Assembly (NCBI RefSeq): GCF_015277775.1
Contig: NZ_CP063849.1
Location: forward strand, 6,029,501-6,093,500
Direction: 5' to 3'
Length of the DNA stretch: 64,000 nucleotides
From: Paludibaculum fermentans
Lineage (GTDB): Bacteria > Acidobacteriota > Terriglobia > Bryobacterales > Bryobacteraceae
The position numbers and the translations under genes are program-made. Below are positions 35,754-44,745 of the stretch, in pieces. The stretch's first letter is position 1. Each line of letters opens with the position of its first letter. The notes under the pieces are model-generated. The model did no database searches. It was given only the letters and a program-made list of their open reading frames with translations, and was not told the DNA's origin.

Positions 35754-38700
35754 ATGAAAATAAGAATATTTTTCCTCTCGGTCGTACTGGTCCTGGCGGC
35801 AACCTCCGCCTGGGCTCAGGCCGTCGCGGGATTGGCTGGTGTTTCTGGCAGTGTCCGTGACGAGTCAGGCTCTGCCGTCCCGGGCGCGAGTGTGATCGTT
35901 TCGAACGATTCCTTGGGTATCCGCCGCACAATGGACACGAATGAATCGGGCGCCTTCAGCGCTCCTTCGCTGCCGCCGGCGACCGGTTACGCCGTCTCGG
36001 TCAAGAAGCAGGGGTTTGCACTGCGGGAAGTCAAGAACTTCCAGCTGCAAGTGGGTGCAACCCAGAGCTTCAACGTGACCCTTTCGGTGGCCACCACGGC
36101 GACGACCGTGGAAGTCACCTCGGCCGCGCCTCTGGTGTCCGACACGAACGTGGGCGTTTCTCAGGTGGTGGGCCAGTCGCAGATCGACAACCTGCCCATC
36201 AACGGCCGGCGCGTTGACTCTTTCGTACTGCTGACACCCGCTGTCGTAAACGATGGCACCTTTGGACTGGTCGCATTTCGCGGCATCGCCATGGGCAACG
36301 CGTTCCTGACGGATGGCAACGATACAACAAACAGCTTCTATAACGAGAACGCCGGCCGCACCCGCATCTCCACCCAGATCTCCCAGGATGCCGTGCAGGA
36401 ATTCCAGGTTCTCTCGAACGGTTTCTCGGCCGAGTTTGGCCGCGCGATGGGCGGCGTCATTAATACAGTGACGCGCAGTGGAACGAACGCCACGCACGGA
36501 ACGGCCTACTGGTTCTTCCGCAACCGGACGCTGAATGCGACCGACCGCTATGCGAACGGTCTGAACGCTCCGGAATGGCGGCATCAGGCCGGCGCCAGCC
36601 TGGGCGGCGCTCTTAAGAAGGATAAGCTGTTCTACTTCGGCAACTTCGAGACGGTGAAGCGCAACTTCCCGGGTCAGAACCGTATCGTCAACAACAATCT
36701 GACGGATGGCACTGGCAATTTCATCCCGGCGTCCAACTGTAAGATCGACCCCCTTAACGGGCCTACCGCCGAACAGTGCACCGCAGCCACCAACTTCATT
36801 CAGAAGCAGATGAACGTACTGGTGCCCCGCACCGTGAGCTCCGTAATGGGCTTTGCGAAGCTGGACTACCGCCCCAACGACAAAGACTCGTTCAGCATCA
36901 GTCTGAATGCGATGCACTGGCGCTCGCCCTATGGCATCCAGACCCAGGCCGTTCTCACGAACGGCAATATGCTCGGCAACAACGGTAACTCGACCGTGGA
37001 AACCCGCTACGGTAAGGCTTCCTGGACGCGCATCGTAACTCCAAACCTCGTGAACGAAGTGCGCTATGGCTGGTTCAAGGACCGTCTGTCCGATCCCGGT
37101 GCTTCCGACCTGTGGCCCGAGACCGGCGGCGTGTACATCACCGTGGCCGGGTCTACTGTCGGCGCTGCCCAGGCTTATCCCCGCACCTACCCCAGCGAAA
37201 TGCGCCACCAGTTGGTCGACAACTTGAGCTGGACCTATGGTAGCCACTCCTTGAAGTTCGGGTTGGATTTCCAGACTACGGAAGACTGGATGAACCAGTT
37301 GTATAACGCTAACGGAGGTTACAGTTACGCGAACCTCACCGCTTTCGCGAAGGACTTCTCGGGCCCCAGGTCAGCCACTCCGAACTACTCCACGTTCACG
37401 CAGGCCTTCGGCAACCCGATCCACACTCTCCGTACTTCCGACATCAATGCATATATCCAGGACGTCTGGAGGTTGAACAGGAAGCTGACCCTCAGCTACG
37501 GCCTGCGCTACGAGAAGGCCTTCCTGCCGCAGCCGACAATGACCAACGCAACATGGCGTCAGACCGGGTCTGTGCCATCGTCGAATCTGAACTTCGCCCC
37601 ACGCTTCAGCCTGGCTTACAACCTGACCGAGAAGACTGTGGTCCGAGCCGGCTACGGTATCTTCTACGCTCGTATGCACGGCAACATGCTTGACACGCTA
37701 TTCCTGGGGAATGGCCTTTATCAAACCTCCATTTCCATTAACAGCAATCAGGCCGGGGCTCCGTTTTTCCCCAACATCCTGTCCAGCTCCACCGGACTTC
37801 CGGCCGGGACTGTCGGGTTGGCGCTCGCTGCCACCGGACTACACAATCCCTATTCTCAGCAAGGTAATTTCAGCATCGAGCGCCAGTTAGGCAAAGACCT
37901 GGGCTTGACCGCGAACTACATCTGGAGCCGGGGTATCGGAATCTTCACGCAGCGGGACCTGAACCTCGGCGCGCCCGGGCCGACGGTGACTTACAAGATC
38001 CAGGATGCAGCCAAAAATGTAGTCGGGGAGTTCCGGACTGTCACCTATCTTTCCGCAAACAAGGTGGATAAGAATTACGGCAAGATCCTGCAGGTGGAGA
38101 ACGGAGGCCAATCCTGGTACAACGCCCTGGCCCTGCAACTGCAGAAGCGCATGTCGCATGGCCTGACCGCCCAGGTTTCGTATACGTGGTCACATGCCAT
38201 CGACAACGCGAACCAGCAGGGTGCGAGCAATAACATCAGCTCATCTTTCGTCAACTCCACGTACCCTGGCGATTACGCCGGTGACAAGGGCACCTCCAGT
38301 TTGGATCAGCGCCACCGCGTGGTGATCAACTGGCTGTGGGCGCCTACCTTTGCGAAGAACAGCTCGGCCTTCAACCGCTTCCTAGTCAACGGCTGGGAGC
38401 TCTCTTCCATCACGACCATGGCCTCCTCGCAGCCCACTACCGGCACGGTTACGTTCTCGGGCAGCACCAGTAGCCAGTTCTCAGGCGTGGTTCTTGCTTA
38501 CACCACGCTGAACGGTTCCGGCGGCTGGAACCGTGTACCGTTCCTGCCGACGGGCAACATCGACATCGACCGCGTGTTCCGAGTGGATGCGCGCATCGTG
38601 CGGTCGCTGCCGTTCTCTGAGCGGGTCAAGGCGAACCTGATGTTCGAAGCGTTCAACGCTTTCAACACTCAATACAACACGGCCGTGAATGTTGCTTCCT

Positions 38701-38822
38701 ACACGGCGACCGGGGGTGTCCTGAGCCCGATCGCCAACGTGGGCACCGGCACGCAGTCGCAAGGGTTCCCGGACGGAACCAATGCGCGCCGCATGCAGGT
38801 CGCGTTCCGCCTGAACTTCTAA
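35754..38822 (+). CDS. Oar-like TonB-dependent outer-membrane receptor
   Basis: 1022 residues. Signal peptide MKIRIFFLSVVLVLAATSAWA; a carboxypeptidase-regulatory-like domain (about 25-105; VSGSVRDESGSAVPGASV); a plug (about 115-230; NLPINGRRVDSFVLLTPAVV); and a long beta-barrel that ends in phenylalanine (VAFRLNF), the usual mark of Bam-inserted barrels. This layout is expanded in acidobacteria and thought to import glycans or siderophores. ATG 35754 was chosen over a TTG at 35739, since the former starts the signal peptide with a suitable upstream GGGAG. A hairpin follows the stop. Confidence 0.9.
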   Translation: MKIRIFFLSVVLVLAATSAWAQAVAGLAGVSGSVRDESGSAVPGASVIVSNDSLGIRRTMDTNESGAFSAPSLPPATGYAVSVKKQGFALREVKNFQLQVGATQSFNVTLSVATTATTVEVTSAAPLVSDTNVGVSQVVGQSQIDNLPINGRRVDSFVLLTPAVVNDGTFGLVAFRGIAMGNAFLTDGNDTTNSFYNENAGRTRISTQISQDAVQEFQVLSNGFSAEFGRAMGGVINTVTRSGTNATHGTAYWFFRNRTLNATDRYANGLNAPEWRHQAGASLGGALKKDKLFYFGNFETVKRNFPGQNRIVNNNLTDGTGNFIPASNCKIDPLNGPTAEQCTAATNFIQKQMNVLVPRTVSSVMGFAKLDYRPNDKDSFSISLNAMHWRSPYGIQTQAVLTNGNMLGNNGNSTVETRYGKASWTRIVTPNLVNEVRYGWFKDRLSDPGASDLWPETGGVYITVAGSTVGAAQAYPRTYPSEMRHQLVDNLSWTYGSHSLKFGLDFQTTEDWMNQLYNANGGYSYANLTAFAKDFSGPRSATPNYSTFTQAFGNPIHTLRTSDINAYIQDVWRLNRKLTLSYGLRYEKAFLPQPTMTNATWRQTGSVPSSNLNFAPRFSLAYNLTEKTVVRAGYGIFYARMHGNMLDTLFLGNGLYQTSISINSNQAGAPFFPNILSSSTGLPAGTVGLALAATGLHNPYSQQGNFSIERQLGKDLGLTANYIWSRGIGIFTQRDLNLGAPGPTVTYKIQDAAKNVVGEFRTVTYLSANKVDKNYGKILQVENGGQSWYNALALQLQKRMSHGLTAQVSYTWSHAIDNANQQGASNNISSSFVNSTYPGDYAGDKGTSSLDQRHRVVINWLWAPTFAKNSSAFNRFLVNGWELSSITTMASSQPTTGTVTFSGSTSSQFSGVVLAYTTLNGSGGWNRVPFLPTGNIDIDRVFRVDARIVRSLPFSERVKANLMFEAFNAFNTQYNTAVNVASYTATGGVLSPIANVGTGTQSQGFPDGTNARRMQVAFRLNF

Positions 38823-38858
38823 GGCAGGCCGGATCGCGCTATACTGGACAATTGGCGG

Positions 38859-38890
38859 ACCCGCGCTCCACTCGGGGCGCGGGTTCTTTT
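38859..38890 (+). terminator. Rho-independent terminator after the TonB receptor gene
   Basis: ACCCGCGC / GCGCGGGT stem (38859-38866 with 38877-38884), ten-base loop, followed by TCTTTTCTTT. It lies between the receptor stop and the secG start. Confidence 0.65.
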
Positions 38891-38906
38891 CTTTAGGAAT
38901 ACCCGA

Positions 38907-39347
38907 ATGATTATCCTGTTCACCATCGTGCACGTGATCGTGTGTCTGTTCCTGGTCATTGTTGTATTGCTGCAGAGCGGCAAGGCGGCCGATCTGGCCG
39001 GTGCGTTCGGCGGCATGGGTTCGCAGACGGCGTTTGGCCCGCGCGGCGCGGCCACCGTCCTGTCGAAAGCCACGACGATCTCCGCGGCTCTCTTCATGGT
39101 CACCTCTTTGACGTTGTCGGTGCTCTACACGCGAGCGGGCGGCGGCTCGACCGGCACCTCCGTGCTGGAGAAGGCTCCGATTACCCAGACGGCCCCGGCA
39201 CCCAAACAGGCGGCTCCGGCTCCGCAGGCGCCCATCAAGGTCGACCTGCAGACCCAGGACGGCAAGACGGTGTCGACGCAGGAGATCCCGCTTCCCAACG
39301 CGCCGAAGTCCGCGCCCGCGCAGACTCCCGCGGCGCCGAAGAAGTAG
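38907..39347 (+). CDS. secG: Preprotein translocase subunit SecG
   Basis: Small inner-membrane subunit of SecYEG. 146 residues: two transmembrane helices (about 1-22 and 52-73) with the conserved loop [16 protein letters not shown] and QTAFGPRG between them, then a Pro/Ala/Lys-rich cytoplasmic tail longer than in E. coli. It starts 12 bases after the terminator-like run, so its promoter is close to or inside that hairpin. A tRNA-Leu gene follows downstream. Confidence 0.9.
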   Translation: MIILFTIVHVIVCLFLVIVVLLQSGKAADLAGAFGGMGSQTAFGPRGAATVLSKATTISAALFMVTSLTLSVLYTRAGGGSTGTSVLEKAPITQTAPAPKQAAPAPQAPIKVDLQTQDGKTVSTQEIPLPNAPKSAPAQTPAAPKK

Positions 39348-39421
39348 TCGCCAACCCAAGGGGGTTCGGCGTATAATTGAGTTTTGCCAAAGGGTTTGGA
39401 AGCAGTTTCAGACCCAGCAAT

Positions 39422-39508
39422 GCGGTCGTGGCGGAATTGGCAGACGCACTAGCTTGAGGTGCTAGCGGGAGCAATCTCGTGGAGGTTCAAGTCCTCTCGA
39501 CCGCACCA
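39422..39508 (+). tRNA. tRNA-Leu (GAG)
   Basis: 87-nucleotide class II tRNA with acceptor GCGGTCG paired with CGACCGC, anticodon loop CTTGAGG with GAG, a long variable arm (GGGAGCAATCTC), T arm GGAGG TTCAAGT CCTCT and encoded CCA. It reads CUC and CUU. tRNA-Leu genes are common integration sites; I found no repeated 3' end downstream that would prove insertion here. Confidence 0.92.
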
Positions 39509-39566
39509 GTTTCAATGAGTTACAGCCAGCGGCAGTTGGCGTGACGCACTAGTTCGAGCATCGACG

Positions 39567-40001
39567 ATGCGTTTTTTGGGCGACCGGTTGAACCTGTTAT
39601 CAATAGGTTACGGTCGCCCAAACTGCATCTGCGCTGGTTTTCCTGTTACAGTAGTCTCGCCGGTGTGGTGCTTGAATCTTGCCGATCAGCTTGCGCGGAA
39701 ACTTCACGCCTGCACGGGTCCCTCATCCGTCGGTAGGGCAGGAGATGTGCTGGGTATTCTGGTCATGGACTCCCTCGGCGGGATCGACTACTCACCAGCC
39801 GGCGCTCCAGCCCGGCGAGGATTCGAAGTTCGGGCTACTCCTCCGTCCCAGCCAGTGTTCGTGATGCCTCCGGAATGGCGTCCTGAAGCAGAGGCTCTGG
39901 CGCAAGAATTCCAGCTTCCGATTACGACCGCTGAGACAATTGAACGGCAGTTCGTGAGGATCATCGACCGACTGGCAACTCCGGCCGGTGGTCATGACTG
40001 A
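39567..40001 (+). CDS. Hypothetical protein upstream of the primase-helicase gene
   Basis: The frame is 144 residues from ATG 39567; later GTG or TTG starts (39663, 39672) are also possible and no start has a clear ribosome-binding site. The C-terminal two-thirds (VMDSLGGIDYSPAG, PPEWRPEAEALAQEFQLP, ERQFVRIIDRLA) looks folded and soluble, but I do not recognise it. It overlaps the next start as ATGACTGA, eight bases, suggesting coupled translation and a shared function. Confidence 0.45.
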   Translation: MRFLGDRLNLLSIGYGRPNCICAGFPVTVVSPVWCLNLADQLARKLHACTGPSSVGRAGDVLGILVMDSLGGIDYSPAGAPARRGFEVRATPPSQPVFVMPPEWRPEAEALAQEFQLPITTAETIERQFVRIIDRLATPAGGHD

Positions 40002-42390
40002 CGATCAGGAGCGCTTGCGCCGCGAGAATGTGCGTCTGAAGGCGCTTCTGGCAAAGCACGGCATCGAGATTCCGAAAGAGGCCACCGGCGATCCCCACTT
40101 CGGGTCCCCTAAGACGCGCGCACTGAGCTCCGAACAGAAGATCGAGTTGTTCCGAAGCCTGTTCATGGGACGACAGGACGTATACGCCGTCCGTTGGGAG
40201 AGCCCGGATGGCCGCAAGGGATACAGTCCACGCTACGAGCGCGACTGGAAGGCCTACTACGCGGCACCCCCAAAAGATCGTCCACGGGTAGATAAGGAAA
40301 CCCGCAAGTACCTGCCCCTGAGTGATTCTGTCGTCGAAGAGCACCTAAAGGGACAAATCACCGTAGGGCTGTATCCGCTGCTTCCAGACGACACTTGCTG
40401 GTTTTTGGCGGCGGACTTCGACAAGGAAGCGTGGCAGGAGGATGCATCGGCGTTCCTCGCTGTGTGCCGGGAATGGGCTGTTCCAGCGGCGTTGGAGCGC
40501 TCCAGATCCGGTAACGGAGGCCATGTCTGGATCTTCTTTGAACAACCGATTTCTGCGACGCTGGCGCGGAGGCTGGGGTGCGCGCTGCTGACCCGCGCGA
40601 TGGAGCGCCGCCATCAGATCGGACTCAGTTCGTACGACCGCTTCTTCCCGAACCAGGACACGATGCCGAAGGGAGGGTTCGGCAATCTCATCGCGCTGCC
40701 ACTGCAAAAAGGTCCGCGGCAGGTGGGGAACAGCGCTTTCATTGATGACCGTTTCGAGCCCTTTGCTGATCAGTGGGCCTTCCTGGGTTCCCTTTCCCGG
40801 ATCAGCGCCACGTCGGTTGAGAAGCTCGTGGAGGAAGCGCAGCGTCGAGGCGATCTGGTCGGCGTGAGGGTCAGTATCACCGAAGACGATGAGGAACCCG
40901 ATCCGTGGACCCTTCCTCCATGCCGCAAGCGAAAGGATCCGGTCATTGCCGGCCCTTTGCCCAAGACTGTGAACATCGTGAGGGCGAATCTTCTCTTTAT
41001 TGAGAAGACTGGGCTTCCTCCCGCAATGATGAATCGACTCCTGCGCGTCGCGGCATTCCAGAACCCCGAATTCTACAAAGCGCAGTCGATGCGCCTGCCG
41101 GTATACGACAAGCCTCGGGTGATCGCCTGCGGGGAGGATCTACCGAAGTATCTCGCCCTCCCGCGTGGGTGCCTGACCGAACTGACTGACTTGTTGGAAT
41201 CCCATCGGATTCGACCGGTGATTCGCGATGAGCGCTTTGAGGGCCTGCCGATAGCCGTGGACTTCAAGGGAACACTTCGCGAGGCGCAGGCCACCGCGGT
41301 CCAGGCGATGATTGCCCACGACGACGGAATCGTCTGCGCACCGACCGCATTTGGGAAGACCGCGGTGGCAGCCTGGCTGATCGCGCACCGGAGAGTGAAT
41401 GCGATCGTGCTCGTCCACCGGCAGCAACTGCTGGATCAATGGCGCGCCAAGCTGGCGATGTTCCTCGGGCTGCCGGTCGATGACATTGGACAGATCGGCG
41501 GCGGCAAGACGGCTCGCACGGGCCGCCTCGACGTTGCGGTGATTCAGAGCCTGCATGAGAAAGAAGGGGTCAAGGACTTCGTTGCCGAGTACGGCCACGT
41601 GATCGTCGACGAGTGCCATCATTTGTCTGCTGTCACGTTTGAGCGAGTGATGCGTTCAATCAAGGCGAAGTACGTGGTTGGACTTACGGCAACGCCCACA
41701 CGAAAGGACGGACATCACCCGATTATCTCCATGCAGTGCGGTCCAATCCGGTTCAGGATGCAGGCCCGGGCGATGACCGACTCGACCCCCTTCGATCACA
41801 TCGTCGTGAGGCGCCCAACGGACTTCAGGATGAATGACGAGGCAGGTGAATTCACGATTCAGGATGTGTACGCCGCACTTATCGGTGATGAGGCCCGGAA
41901 CGGCATGATCGTGGCGGACGTCATTCGGGCGGTTCAGTCAGGCCGATCTCCTCTTCTGCTGACGGGCAGAACAGAACACCTGGAAGTGTTCCGCAGCCGG
42001 CTCGCTGGACAGGTGAAGAGTATCTTCGTGCTCAAAGGCGGCCTCGGCCGTAAGCAACGCAAAGCCGTCATGGACGAGTTGGCCAGCCTGCCGGAAACTG
42101 AGCCCAGGGTGATTCTGGCAACCGGGAGCTACATCGGAGAAGGCTTCGATGACTCGCGCTTGGACACGCTATTCCTCGCGATGCCGATCTCGTGGAAGGG
42201 TACTCTCCAGCAGTATGTGGGTCGGCTTCATCGCCTGCACGATAACAAGCGGGTAGTTGAAGTGTACGACTACGTCGACGGGAATCTGCGAATGCTTGCG
42301 CGGATGTATGAACGCCGGCTCAAAGGATACTCGGACATGGGCTACCGGGTTGTGGATTCCGCCGTGAGTCAGCAGGGCTTGCCTATCTGA
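39994..42390 (+). CDS. TOTE-type archaeo-eukaryotic primase fused to superfamily 2 helicase
   Basis: 798 residues. A short coiled coil (RLRRENVRLKALLAKHGI) is followed by an AEP primase domain (about 40-290): LAADFDKEAWQEDA with the metal-binding DxD (about 140-142), RSGNGGHVWIFF and NLIALPLQK, all typical of the family that NCBI names TOTE conflict system primase. Then comes an SF2 helicase: motif I APTAFGKT (about 448-455), motif II VDECHH, motif III LTATPTRKDGHH, and motif VI QQYVGRLHRLH. Most family members have a CxxC pair before the primase motif; here the matching stretch (RPRVDKETRKYLPL) has no cysteine. The start is ATG 39994, overlapping the previous gene. Mobile-element or conflict-system role is inferred from the family. 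Confidence 0.85.
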   Translation: MTDDQERLRRENVRLKALLAKHGIEIPKEATGDPHFGSPKTRALSSEQKIELFRSLFMGRQDVYAVRWESPDGRKGYSPRYERDWKAYYAAPPKDRPRVDKETRKYLPLSDSVVEEHLKGQITVGLYPLLPDDTCWFLAADFDKEAWQEDASAFLAVCREWAVPAALERSRSGNGGHVWIFFEQPISATLARRLGCALLTRAMERRHQIGLSSYDRFFPNQDTMPKGGFGNLIALPLQKGPRQVGNSAFIDDRFEPFADQWAFLGSLSRISATSVEKLVEEAQRRGDLVGVRVSITEDDEEPDPWTLPPCRKRKDPVIAGPLPKTVNIVRANLLFIEKTGLPPAMMNRLLRVAAFQNPEFYKAQSMRLPVYDKPRVIACGEDLPKYLALPRGCLTELTDLLESHRIRPVIRDERFEGLPIAVDFKGTLREAQATAVQAMIAHDDGIVCAPTAFGKTAVAAWLIAHRRVNAIVLVHRQQLLDQWRAKLAMFLGLPVDDIGQIGGGKTARTGRLDVAVIQSLHEKEGVKDFVAEYGHVIVDECHHLSAVTFERVMRSIKAKYVVGLTATPTRKDGHHPIISMQCGPIRFRMQARAMTDSTPFDHIVVRRPTDFRMNDEAGEFTIQDVYAALIGDEARNGMIVADVIRAVQSGRSPLLLTGRTEHLEVFRSRLAGQVKSIFVLKGGLGRKQRKAVMDELASLPETEPRVILATGSYIGEGFDDSRLDTLFLAMPISWKGTLQQYVGRLHRLHDNKRVVEVYDYVDGNLRMLARMYERRLKGYSDMGYRVVDSAVSQQGLPI

Positions 42391-42526
42391 TGGGGTCAGT
42401 TGATACCCTCAGTTGCTCCAGTTGGTTCACCGGCCGGCACGACTCCGAGACTCTTGTCCGGGACGATTTCTCCTCTCGGATAGGGCAGACACTAGTTCTT
42501 TCTGGCTTCCAAACACGGAAGCGAGG

Positions 42527-43003
42527 CTAGGTCTGGGGACGGGCACTGGCCAGCACGGCCAGATTCTTCTTCATGACTTTCAGCCGCTGGCGTCCAGGGC
42601 CGGTGCCTTCGATGAGCCGCTCGATGCTGATGAGGAACTCCGGCAGGTTCATTCGCTGGCGGAGTTGCGCCAGGAATGGCTGGACTTTGGCGTACTGGAA
42701 GTACATTTCCTGACAGGTGTCATAGACCAGTTGGGCATCGAGAGCGCCATTGGCCACGAACGCCGCCACCATGTCCCAATAGCCGTACACCTGGAGGACA
42801 AAGGCGCTTTCTTTTGTACCCGCGGACACAATCTCGAAGAGCTCGCCGGCGGACTGCGGAAGAAACCTTCCGCCAATGTAGGACCGGGCTTCCCGCATCA
42901 CGGTTTCCCGGCGTAGTTCGTACAACTTCAGAATCAGTTCCGCCTGGCGGATGGGATCCTGCTTGGATGGCTTGGGTGTTGGTTTGGTCACGTCGGGGTC
43001 CAT
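42527..43003 (-). CDS. Hypothetical protein (158 aa)
   Basis: Soluble, mostly helical by composition, no signal peptide or membrane segment. Segments such as RQAELILKLYELRRETVMREARSYI and NLPEFLISIERLI are conserved-looking but not assignable. The ATG at 43001-43003 has no strong ribosome-binding site. It is 22 bases downstream of the DUF4874/DUF4832 gene on the same strand and may be co-transcribed with it. Confidence 0.6.
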   Translation of the reverse strand: MDPDVTKPTPKPSKQDPIRQAELILKLYELRRETVMREARSYIGGRFLPQSAGELFEIVSAGTKESAFVLQVYGYWDMVAAFVANGALDAQLVYDTCQEMYFQYAKVQPFLAQLRQRMNLPEFLISIERLIEGTGPGRQRLKVMKKNLAVLASARPQT

Positions 43004-43025
43004 TCACGTTGCCGCTGGGCACACG

Positions 43026-44438
43026 CTAAAAGTTCATCGGGAAGAGAATGTTCAGCCCGGTCCGCGGGTCAGGCACGCCGGCATTGTTCAGCAGGTAGTT
43101 GTACTCGGGCAGGCGGGCCAGTTGCTCGTCGGCGTCGGGAATCCAGAGCGCCGCCTGATACCGGGAGCCCGAGTGAACCGTCCGGGGCATGGCAATCTCC
43201 ACGGAGGTGGAGCCTTGTCCATTCACGGCAGCCAACTGGCGCAGGTCGAAAGGAACCCGAACCGGCACGAAGATGGAGGAGTCCACCGGGTTGCCATCGG
43301 CGTCGACGAGGACGAAGTACATGGGCTTGGGGCTGAACAGCCTGGAATACCCGGTGTTCCGGAAATTCAGCGTGAGTGTGCTTGTGCTGCCCTGCAGGAA
43401 AGGTTTGTCCAAAGAAGCACGCGTCAGAGCGATGGCCGGACCCACCTTGTTCATGAGGCTCGGATAGCAGGATTGTGAAGCCAGAAAGTCCATGTGAAAG
43501 CCGATGTTGATCATGTTCAGGTGGAGCCTGGTCGAGTAGGCATCGAATGCCGCGCAATTCTGCGTGGTCGGATCCAACCCGCCGACTTCGCCGCTGAACG
43601 GGATAATGTCACTGCGCTCCGCCGCGAAGCTCTTGAGTTCGTCCGACGTCCACTTCCCGTTGTCCCAGGGATGCGAGATCCAGGTGCCCGCATCTTCGGC
43701 CGTCGCATAGTGATCGTCATGGATGCCCCAGTAAGGGGTCGAGCCTAGTTCCCAACTGAGGATGTTGGCCGGCTGCCGGTTCAGCATGAAGGTGGCATCC
43801 CCGAAGGCGACCTGCTCAGCCTGCATGATCTGCTGCATGTTGGATTGGGTGTTGTTGCCGTAGGTGGAGTCGTGTCCTTCTCCCCAGAAGCCGATGAAGC
43901 CCTGGTTCATCGCATAGATGATCGGCTTGTATTTCTGAACCAGGGGCGCCAGGCTCTGAATATCCTGGAGGATCACATCCAGCGGAGCGTCGTCGCCGGG
44001 ACCGTGGTTATAGGCGAAACGCAGGACAATCTTGATGCGGGCTTGCAGGGCCTTGGCCAACGCGTCGTCAATCTTCCGAACATCTTCGGCGGAGATCGGC
44101 TTGGGGTTGGGATTGGTGGCGCTGCAGGCGGTGTACTCGATGCCGACGGGGTTCAGGCAGATGTAAGTGTGGACCAGGCGCATCGGACCCACATCGAAAG
44201 GCTGGCCGTCCACGGTGTACGACTGAACGTGGCTTTGCAGTTGTTCCACGCTCATGGTCATCAGATCGAGGTGAGCCCACGGCCCGCCGTCGCGATTCAG
44301 AACGGTCTGCGGAGCCTGCTGGTAGCTGCGCACCATGGCGTAGTCAGCCGCGGACGCCGATGGCGGCGCAGCAAAAACCGTGACAACAAGTGCAAGGCCC
44401 AGCACGGAGCCGAGCTTGGGGGCGTGACAAAACCGCAT
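43026..44438 (-). CDS. Exported DUF4874/DUF4832 protein
   Basis: 470 residues with a signal peptide (to about residue 30, ending ASA). The first part (LVHTYICLNP, KIVLRFAYNHG, AMNQGFIGFWGEGHDS) matches DUF4874, a TIM-barrel-like glycosidase relative; the second (GDATFMLNRQPANIL, HLNMINIGFHMDFLASQSCYPS) matches DUF4832, ending in a beta-sandwich (LNFRNTGYSRLFSPKPMYFVL). Likely an extracellular glycan-active protein; no catalytic residue confirmed. GAGGAG before the ATG is a good ribosome-binding site. The next gene on the same strand is a GH64-like protein. Confidence 0.8.
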   Translation of the reverse strand: MRFCHAPKLGSVLGLALVVTVFAAPPSASAADYAMVRSYQQAPQTVLNRDGGPWAHLDLMTMSVEQLQSHVQSYTVDGQPFDVGPMRLVHTYICLNPVGIEYTACSATNPNPKPISAEDVRKIDDALAKALQARIKIVLRFAYNHGPGDDAPLDVILQDIQSLAPLVQKYKPIIYAMNQGFIGFWGEGHDSTYGNNTQSNMQQIMQAEQVAFGDATFMLNRQPANILSWELGSTPYWGIHDDHYATAEDAGTWISHPWDNGKWTSDELKSFAAERSDIIPFSGEVGGLDPTTQNCAAFDAYSTRLHLNMINIGFHMDFLASQSCYPSLMNKVGPAIALTRASLDKPFLQGSTSTLTLNFRNTGYSRLFSPKPMYFVLVDADGNPVDSSIFVPVRVPFDLRQLAAVNGQGSTSVEIAMPRTVHSGSRYQAALWIPDADEQLARLPEYNYLLNNAGVPDPRTGLNILFPMNF

Positions 44439-44745
44439 TGGTGGAATTCTCCTCGATCAAATTAAGGCGCTTTGATAGATAGGGGGGCTTGGGCGCGGCA
44501 AAACTTCTCATCTTTCTTGCCGGCTTCCTCTTCCGGGCCCATCGCGTGAGGCCGCACACACGGGCCATTCCGGTGGCTGCATTTGCCCCTACTGATTCCA
44601 GAGCCGGAGGTGACCATGCCTGTGCGGTCGATGCGGCTTACCCTTCTGTGCTGCAGCTGCTTTCGGAGAGAGAATCAGCGTGACGGGAAGCTCCGCCGGA
44701 TTTCGTCGACCACCCGGCGGAGCCTCTCCGTTCGGACACGCCAGC
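44439..44745. other. 307-bp spacer with a strong hairpin
   Basis: Between the GH64-like gene end and the DUF4874 gene start, both on the - strand. It contains the hairpin listed separately and must hold the DUF4874 gene promoter; no coding frame with a motif or ribosome-binding site was found. Confidence 0.5.
44690..44723 (-). terminator. Strong inverted repeat after the GH64-like gene, possible terminator
   Basis: Ten-base-pair perfect stem GCTCCGCCGG / CCGGCGGAGC (44690-44699 with 44714-44723) with a 14-base loop, 22 bases past the stop codon of the gene on the - strand. There is no T run, so it may be Rho-dependent or act in RNA stability. Confidence 0.45.

Noticed and set aside
39422-42400. 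Integrated island flanked by repeats of the tRNA-Leu end
   Set aside because: I compared the tRNA 3' end with the sequence after the primase-helicase gene and found no direct repeat; no integrase gene is present.
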